Source: Toxotes chatareus (lineage: Eukaryota; Chordata; Actinopteri; Toxotidae). From it: 64,000 nucleotides of DNA. Positions within the stretch are counted from its first letter, which is position 1; each line of letters starts with the position of its first letter. This document shows, in pieces, positions 49,713-58,700 of this stretch. The notes under the pieces are model-generated. The model was given only the letters and a program-made list of their open reading frames with translations, made no database searches and was not told where the DNA came from. The DNA lies in assembly GCA_016801885.1 (NCBI GenBank), contig CM028884.1:9428181-9492180 (forward strand). Reading direction: 5' to 3'. The position numbers and the translations under genes were made by a program.

Positions 49713-52700
49713 ATAAAAGCAGAATACGATATTTGAACATGTTTCCAGTTTCAGCTGTTTTTTCGCGAGACAAAGTAACCGGCTGATGTTTCATATCTTT
49801 GATGCAGCACTGACTGTGTGGAACTCAATACTCCGAACACCACTAGTGTTTGAGGTATGGCTCTCACCGCAGCCATCCATATCAGCAGAATGTCTGTGCG
49901 CATTGCAATGTTCTGCATTTTTAATAAAAACACACACACAAGTTGCAAACATTACTGGATGACAGTGGGGGAAAATACAAGTCGAGGACCAGGCTGAGTA
50001 GCTGAGAATGCTGCACTACATAAGTCTCACATTGCCCTACAAAAAAAAAAAAAAAAAAGGAAAAAAGAAAGAGTTACTATGCAATGATTCTGTGCACTTA
50101 TGGTGTTTGGTACTATGAAAACCCTTTTCTGAACTGATGCAGGGGAGTGTGCAGTGTAGAGGTGAGGTCTCGGTTCATGTGCTGGGAAAAAACAACTACC
50201 ACTCAACTCCCTTTGAACAAGTTAGTCAACCTCCAGTTGATCCACTCAGAAGTCACATATAGTGATGCGGAGCTCCAGCACCTCAAAGTTTACAGTTTCA
50301 ATACATGTTTATTTATTGATATGAATTATTATTTTATATTAAGTGTTGATGGGAGATTTGCTTGTCCTTTGTGGCAGTTAAAGACTATTTAAAAGCGTTA
50401 AATTATTTCTTAGAGTGGCGAATCTTAGTGAATGTATAAATGTGCATTGCTGAAATGAAGTCGCACAGTCACACGTGTGTGTGTGTGTGTGTGTAAAGAG
50501 CAGCTGAAAAAAAGGTATATCCATGTTTTCAGAAGCCCTTTAGGTAACTTGCATCTCCTTGTGTATGTATTTTTCTCCCACCATATCTAAAAAGCAGAGG
50601 GTTTCCTATTTTAGGTGTCTGTCGCTCTATTCTCAGCAGGCCTTTTGAAATTCATTTTCAAGCTAAATCCATTTAATTCCACTTAACAAGGTGAGCTTTG
50701 ATCACTTTTAAATGTCAGTATTGAGTGACTAAACGCAGAGGATTAAGACTAATGTTGTTCCCATAGAGTCCCAGGTTAAATTAAACACAACCATATATAG
50801 CTCCTCAACAGTCAGTGTCTACAGTCTGTGCATTTTTGCCTAATGGATGTTCTGTACATTTCGGTGACTCAATAAATCACAACACAGGCTAATAACACAG
50901 CCTGTTAATATATGTATTTTAATTTCAAAATTAACACAAAGTTGCATCACTCCAGACTCCACAATTTTAAATTAGGTTTCTGCAACCTGTGTTACTTCTC
51001 ATCTTAATGTTTTTAAATTGCTTGATGGTGAAATATTTTGTAAATCCCCTTAGATCTATCTTCAATTCCCCTGTCACATATTCATGTACATTTTATCACA
51101 GTGCAAATAAATAGGCTAAACTAAAGAGACATCTGTCTGAATTGACAGTGCTGCATCCCTTAAGAGTACACTCCAAATCCTACTCCAGAAATACATCCTT
51201 TGTAGGAATATGGTTTGAGAGCTCCTCCAGTGACCTTTTCATCATATTGAAATTTTCAGGCTTCTCTGTAAACACTTCATCTCAAAGAGTGATGTCTGAT
51301 TATTTCCTCTCAAAATCCCAAAAGGTGGTTCACCTGTGCTGTAGAGAAATCAGGCCACATAAGCCTGGATGTTTCTTTTGAAAGTCACAAGATTCACTCT
51401 GTCATGGTTCGCGATTTGCTACAAGTATTTGACTTAAGATGATCAACATTAACTAAATATTTAACACCGACCTGCAAAGATATTGTAATATAATGCTTCT
51501 TAAAATACAGTGGGTAAGTTAACTTTTACACCAACAAACTTGACATTATTGGAGAACTTTAGTTGCATTTAGATGATGGATTTAAGTGAATGTTTTTTAG
51601 TTTTTAATTAGAAGCACAAGTGAAAAAAGTGGGCTACCTAAATGAGAATATGGTGTTGCTTTTCTTCTTATTTTCAAAGGACAGCTGGAAAATTAAAATC
51701 TTGGTTAACTAAATGCTGACATACCTACTTGGTTGTTTATATGTTATAGATAATTAACAATTATTTTTCATTTTGTCCTATTTGAATACACACAACAGAG
51801 CTTTGGAAATTGTTTCTCCAGACAACAGGAAGGTCGCTGGCTTTCTGTTAGTCTGCTTGGTTTCCATCACTGCTTTAGTTACTGGGAAAACTGAATATAT
51901 TTCCTTCTCACCAATGTGAGCACATGTGAGCCAATATTTGTACATTTGTACAATGTACAATTCATCAGTCCGTCCATCTATCCATTTTTCTACTCCTATG
52001 AGCTGCATGTACATATTTCTGTGTGTCTGCAACACCCATTAACCACACCATCAAGGCTAAACTCACACATTTTTAAGATGAAGTGTTCCAAGTTCTTGGA
52101 AGCCTAATAACTTATCCCCCTTAATGCACAGCATCTTCTGCCTAATTTGTTAATGTCTTACAAAAGAGCCCTGGGGCTTCTGCTATAAAAAGGAGTGAGA
52201 AATGATTGAAAAAAAAAAAAACCCCACAAAAGAATCATGGGTTAAATTGCTGTTTTTCAGCCAAGATCTTAATTACTAGCTGTGGAAAATAAGCCGGTGA
52301 GACTGATGAGGTCACCGCCCCTTTGTCCTTCCCCCTTGTTGACTGACGGATAGTGATAGCGAGAGGCATATGTTTAGAGGAGAGCACACACAGGGAGAGA
52401 AGGAGAGAGACTGTCCTGAGAGGGACGGAGAGAGAGACAAGGGAAGAGAGGAAGAGAAAGCCTCATAGACATGCCATGTTGAAGGGAAACTGAAAGAAAG
52501 CCAGTGCTGGGAGTCTCTCTCTCTGCGCCTGTCTCCTGGGTGCTGCTGTCCAACTGAATCAACAGCAAGGCCCACACCAGTCTATTATTATCTCTTTAAG
52601 CCCATGGATTCCACCTGCATCGCCTCCACCCTGATGAACTGGTTTGCTGTGTGGGAGGCGAGAGAAAAGGAGGGGAGGGGTGGTGGCATACTGCTGGGTC

Positions 52701-55700
52701 GCCCGGCTGGAAGGATTGGAGGGAGTCTGGGAAAATGCTTTTCTCTTGGGTAAAAGAGGCTGGGAATGGCAGAGAAGGGGAGATGGATACTGATTGTATA
52801 GGAATGGTGATGAATAGATGTGTGGAGCAAGTGGCAATTGTGGAGGGATCTTTGGGTCAGTAGCTAGATGAAGGCTTCATTCATTCAGAGCGTCCACCCT
52901 GTCACACCGCACTCCCCCCGTCCTCCATTGCCAAACCCCACCGTCTTGTTAGATAATGCCTGTGTGATGAAGCCAGGGAGCACGTGTGCATTGCTCCTCT
53001 GTCCCTCCTCGCCCCCTGCTCAGTGGCATGTAACGCCACCCTTAAAATGTTAATTGCAACTTGATTAGGATAGACACTGGGAATAAAAGCAAAAGCAAAC
53101 ACTAATTGCAGGAAAGCAACAAGAGGCATGATAAGATTGCCAAACACAGCCACCGTGTGACTTTGTTCATTTTAATGATTTTTTTTTTTCTTCTCTTCTC
53201 TTCAATGTCAGTTTTTGACTCACCAAAACATTTGCTCTGATTGGTCGCTCGGTCCACAAAGACTTTGGCGGAGATGACATTGCCGAAAGGCAGGAACATT
53301 TGCATGAGCTCCGCATCTCCGAACTCCTGGGGCAGGTGATAAATAAACAGGTTGCAACCTTCTGGCCCTGGTGATGAGAGAAAGACGACAGGAGGGTTAC
53401 ATGGGAGCATAAACAGGAGATGCCCAGTGAGAGAGAGACTGACCATAATAACATGGGTGGAAAAATGGCTCAATAATAAAGCAATCAAGACTATAATCCA
53501 AGAGACATAGTAGCCATGTAAAAGGCAAATCCTGATTATGTTACCTGTGGTACAAATATTAGTTGTGTTAAATCTAGTTTTTGTGGCATATACACACACG
53601 TTAGTCCCGTTTTTTCAAGTGTTCACATGCAGGTTGTTTGGTCAGCTCTTTTTGTGGTTTCTATTCGAATCCTCCAGAGAACCTAATTTCCCATAATAAC
53701 TGGATAGATAGGTGGCACTTTACTAAATCTTATTATACAGTTAAATTTGACTGTTGTCTTAGAAAATGTGTTGGCAATTGCTGTGTGCACATGTTAACAG
53801 CCACGGAGAAGCAGAGATAGGAGAAGTAAAAGGAGAATAACAGAGAGAGATAAAAACAGAGACAAGAGGAGGAAGAAAAAACCCAGAGAGGCTGATTGAA
53901 AGAGAAAGATTGAGACGGTTATATTGAGAAAGAGAAACACTGAGACACAGAGAAAGAGACAGAGAAGAAGGAGGAGGAGGAGGCAGAGCACGCATTAAGA
54001 CATAAGCCAAGTTTTTGTCCCAATTACTGTGTGACAGTAGGCCTGTCTTCCAATCTCTTTCCATCCCTCCACACTCATCCACCCAGCTGCCACATATTGT
54101 ACAGGCCAATCTGGATAAAGGCAGGAATGAACTGGAAAGAGACAGAGAGAGAGATGGAACCATGGACAGAGAGAGAGAGCGAGAGAGTGGGAGGGAGATG
54201 TGATGGACTCGGGGACAGTGTGCTTGCAGCTGGCTGCCTGGCTAGCATTCTCTCCTGTCTCATTGCTCCGGGTGATAGCATGACGAGATGAGACTGGGGC
54301 TGGTGAGAAGGCTGATAAGAGGGCTGCAGTGGTGGCTGGCTGTAGTGCTGCTATGCCTCAGTGAGATAGAGGACACACACATGCACACAGGTTGACAGTG
54401 AGTGGGGATTTTTTTTCTTTTTTGTTAAAGGCTGAATCTCAGTTCTGTCTGTTTGGGTTTAGGTCTCTTATGGAGAATTGATGCTTTTAAAAGAAGTGGT
54501 TCGTTTGAGGAAAAGAAATGTCTGCAACTGCTATGTAAGGACCATTCATAGGTTGTTTGGCTGCAGACCTATTTACTTCCTTTATTTGAAAACAAATACC
54601 CCCTTTTTGATGATCATATGGCCACTTAATACCAGCCAACCTTAATGCCAACCTTTCACATATATGCAAGTCAGTGTTTGACATTTTGATTTGTTGGTCC
54701 CTTGTCTTTTCACCTCGGACCATCTGGAAATTATTCTGCTTAGGTTGGTAGTGATGCTCTGAACCCAGTGCTCTTGAAAAGGGTCTCAGGCTGTGTATGA
54801 AATCTCTCCCTATTTCATAAATTTCACTGCACTTTTAGTCTGTCAGCTGTTGAGTCACACAACTGCAATTTTCACATACATAAAATACATATATTACATT
54901 GTGGGATTGTTTGCAGAAAGTAGGGTTTATGCCATGGACAATACTGTTTTTTCATCCCACAGGAATTTCTGTGGGTAGTAGATAGAGGATAAATTTACAC
55001 ACTCAGAACTTGAACACAAGTAAAACATCAGAGGGTAAATAAACTGCAGTATATAGTAAACAGGGAAACAGCCTTAGTATTTTCAGTGTGGACAACTTTG
55101 GTAAAGTTGGCACTGAACTCTAGCGAGATCACCATCTTTAAATTCTCTCTGTAGGAAAACCTTTTTTTTTTTTTTTTTTTTTTTTTACAACCAAATAATT
55201 TTCTGTGCAGATTAAAAGACGAGGCATATTTAGTTTTTCCACAAGCATTTGACAGCACTGCATTGCATATACAGTATTGATATTTGCTGTGTCAGTATGT
55301 GTTACTGTTGCCTAAGATGCTTTGCTGAAGTGAAAAAGACACATATTTTCCAAAGAGTACAGTAAAGATTTGTCTGGTTAAAATTATATTTTTTTGGAGA
55401 TTTGGTAGGATTTTCTTTGTTGGTATACGCACAGACACAGACTGACAGAATGTGTTGTTGAAATTGTTAGCTTTCAGAGGGAGGCTGAAGCTGAGGCTTG
55501 ACTGTGCCTGTGTATTCAGGTTTAGGTGTCTCTTGTTAAATGGCAGAGCTGCAGACTGTGGCAGTGGACTGAGACAGACTGGGAGAGCAGCCAAAACCCA
55601 GAGGAAGCCAGAACTCAGACAGGCCACTGGCTCAACCAAGAATAGCTCTGTGTGTGTGTGTTGCTTTGTCTGTGTGTTTGCGTTACCATGACTTCTATAA

Positions 55701-58700
55701 TTCTTGCTAATAATGTTCCAAGGTTGCAGTGAGAGATGGGATAAACGTAACAATTGTGTGTGGTTTTTTTTGTGTGAGATTATGCCTAGATTTAAAGCGA
55801 ATGAGCTGCTGTTATGTGAGGATAAGTTCATGTGCACCTACACTTTATTCACACTCTTCTGCTTTGTGGCCCTGGCTCATATTCTCACCATCAAAAAAAT
55901 GCAAGCATAAACTAACTTTTCCTCCAGGCAATGTTGGAAACGCTCAACTTCAGAGTTCCTATATTGAATATTCATGCCACTCTACACTGTCTCATACAAT
56001 CATATAGATGAATAATTGAGACTGACAAATGGCGTCAAAAAGAGTGATTTACCATCACAGTATATCCTATGCTTTATTACATCTGATGCTGTGGCATAAG
56101 AGCGAACACTACTCTAGGAATGGTAATAAATGATTATGCATGCAGCTAATTAATCTGATGAATATTTATAACCACTTAAACACATTGTAATGGACTGATT
56201 AAGCAGTCCAACGCTGCGAGTTTGAATTAGTGCAGTTTTTGAATAATGACAGAGTAACTTTCCATCTCACTGCTAATGTTCTTCTCTTTAAATGGGAAGC
56301 CTTTTTCTCACATTTTCCCCAGCCAGCTTTTTCCCTCCCTCGCTAATTCAAAGCAGCGCAGCTACATTAGAATGGAACATGGCAATTATCACCTTTTATC
56401 TTGGGTGGGCGCGCTTGCTCGCTCTTACCTTCCCTCTGTTGCTGGGGAATGATGGTTGGTTGCTGGGGGAACGCTTGGCTGATTGGCGCATAGGCGGCAG
56501 GGTAGGCTGCTGTTGCAAAGGGAGAACCAGAGTGGAATTTTTCACATCTCCATTTTCATATTTGACACAACAAAACTCAAATCATTATTCCATTGTTCAT
56601 TTGCATCCTCTAGACATTGCATAAATAAATTGCATTATGACTGGGAGCCTGGGCTCATTTGGCTGGTGGATCACTATACAAAGAGCACAGCAAAAGGGGG
56701 AGTGGAGTACAGTTCAACTGAGCAGACACATGAAGAAAGAGAGGGAGACTTACACCGTGTTAATAAGAGCTAATGTCAGGCAGAATGAATTGGTCTGAGA
56801 GGTCTGTGTCATCTCTCATATAGGAAGCTATGGCAGGTTCAGATCCTCAGCCTGTGGTGTACTTTTGGAATTAGGATTTTTTATTGTGTGTGTGTGTGTG
56901 TGTGGGTGTATAATTAAGTCAACTGAAAATCCTTTTGCAATCCTAATGTAAAGTAGCCTAATCCGGGAGGAAATTGGCTGGTCGTCCAGCTATCTCTACC
57001 TGTCATAGTGTCTACTGATGTGATAAACAGAGAGGGAGAGGGTAGAGGAAAAGGGACAGATGGAAGAAGTGAGAGAGTAGAGGAGGTAGGAGAGACAGAT
57101 CACCTGCGTAGTGTTGGACACCAGCATAAGCCTGTTGGAGAGGGTCGGTCACCGTTGGACTCTGTGCTGCAGAGAGACGAAAAGAGAGACCGGGAAAGGA
57201 GGATGACCAAGAGGAAAATGAAAGCAAAAAAAAAGAAAGACAAAGATGGGACAGGTAATGGTCAAGACAGATCCAGAGACAAAGAAAGATATAGAGAGAA
57301 TGTTAAAGAGCAAGGCAGAAATTGGCTCATCTGTAGAGAGCCATCAGGGGGTGAGATCACACAGGGAGTGGGAGAAATGTGGGTTGTCATATCTCTCAGT
57401 TCTTCAAAATGCTTGTTTGCCCCAGATGTTTGCATCAAATATTAACAACATGCCAAACAAACCACTTTGTAGTTCATTACAATTGCAGCTGCCTTTGCAT
57501 AATGCAGAATGGGAAGTGTGTGTCTGTCAGTTCTTCAGGAATCAGTCCCAGACAACATTAAGAAGCTGAGGACGATCTGAGACACTTCAAATTAACCATA
57601 ATGGACTGATGGATGAACTGATGGATTCATCATGATACTGGGGCTGGCTGCTCAGAAATCTGCCAAAGACTCTGTTGATTGACCCTCAAGCCTTAAACGC
57701 TTCAGTTCGAATCAGAAAAAGATGTCATGGGAGTGTGAAGTAAAAAAGGACTCTTGTCAACTTTTAAACAGTACTCTGTGACATAATTCAATTTGTCACT
57801 ACTGTCACGTTGAACTTGCATTGTAGCAGTTAGGTGATGTTCTTATTCAGATCAAGGACAACACTGGAACAATCAAACATTCACAGATCACCATCCGTAC
57901 AAGCAGCTAATCGCAAGCAGTGTCAGGGTCACAGCGACGGTCTCATGACAGTAGATGTTACAAATATATCTCTATGTTTCTTTTATGTAAACTTTGATTG
58001 GCTCACCTGGGTAAGGATGAATACCATTGGTGTAGATGGGCTCAGAGGTGGGCTGCCCGTTGCTTTGAGGCGGGAGGGCACTGAATCCGTTGACCCCGAT
58101 TGGGGTGGCTATGCTGGGCACGGCTGTGGCAGAGATGCCTGGGGGTGTGCTGGTGCCTGCAAATAGATACAGAGTCATTACGGAAACTGCAGGGTGCACG
58201 GTTCACATGATACAGTCTCAAAAATAGGGGGTGCAAGAGAGGTATATTTTTGTACTGAACATTTTCCTCACAAATGTACAGCTGTACAGCAGGCACATAA
58301 TGGGTCCTCGTGAGGACAAATGCGTGCCTTTTGATCCACTATAAAGGTACAGTATTGTTTGGTACAAATTGGTACCAATTCAGTTGGAACTAAAGGTACC
58401 CTTACTAAAATCAGTCGAGGTAGCACACTGATTGAGGTGTAAGGGTAGTGCAGGGGAAAAAGGTTGCACTCAGATGAATATTTCCTCATTTTTATACTTT
58501 TAAAGGTACAAAAAGTATAAGTACAAAATTGACTTACAGGAAAAGGTACAGTGCATTGAATGCAGAAGTCTGTGTCTCTTCGTCTAACCACCTTTCCTCC
58601 TTGTGGTGATATTCCAAGCCTGTCACCTTGTCAGTGCCCCTTTGTGCTGATGGATTTTTATTATTTTTCTAATCCAGGTGAAGGGCATTTAGGTCTTGTA

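Larger units (their letters stand above)
48551..53223 (-). other. celf4: celf4 intron interrupting the RRM3 RNP1 motif (4,673 nt)
   Basis: The last coding intron, GTGAGTC to TTGTCTCAG. It contains a transcript-sense UG repeat (AC on plus, 49507-49530), transcript-sense CA repeats (49673-49709 and 50474-50494), a CNE-like block (49290-49420), a poly-A tract (50041-50058) and GA-rich plus-strand stretches (52375-52460 and 48555-48765). No other gene is recognised. Confidence 0.85.

Noticed and set aside
55292..55837. 181-codon minus-strand open frame in a celf4 intron
   Set aside because: Low-information composition, no conserved motif, and no splice sites joining it to the gene's frame.
57008..57445. 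Lys/Arg/Glu-rich plus-strand open frame (145 codons)
   Set aside because: It is antisense to the celf4 63-nt exon and its GA-rich flanks, and is low complexity.
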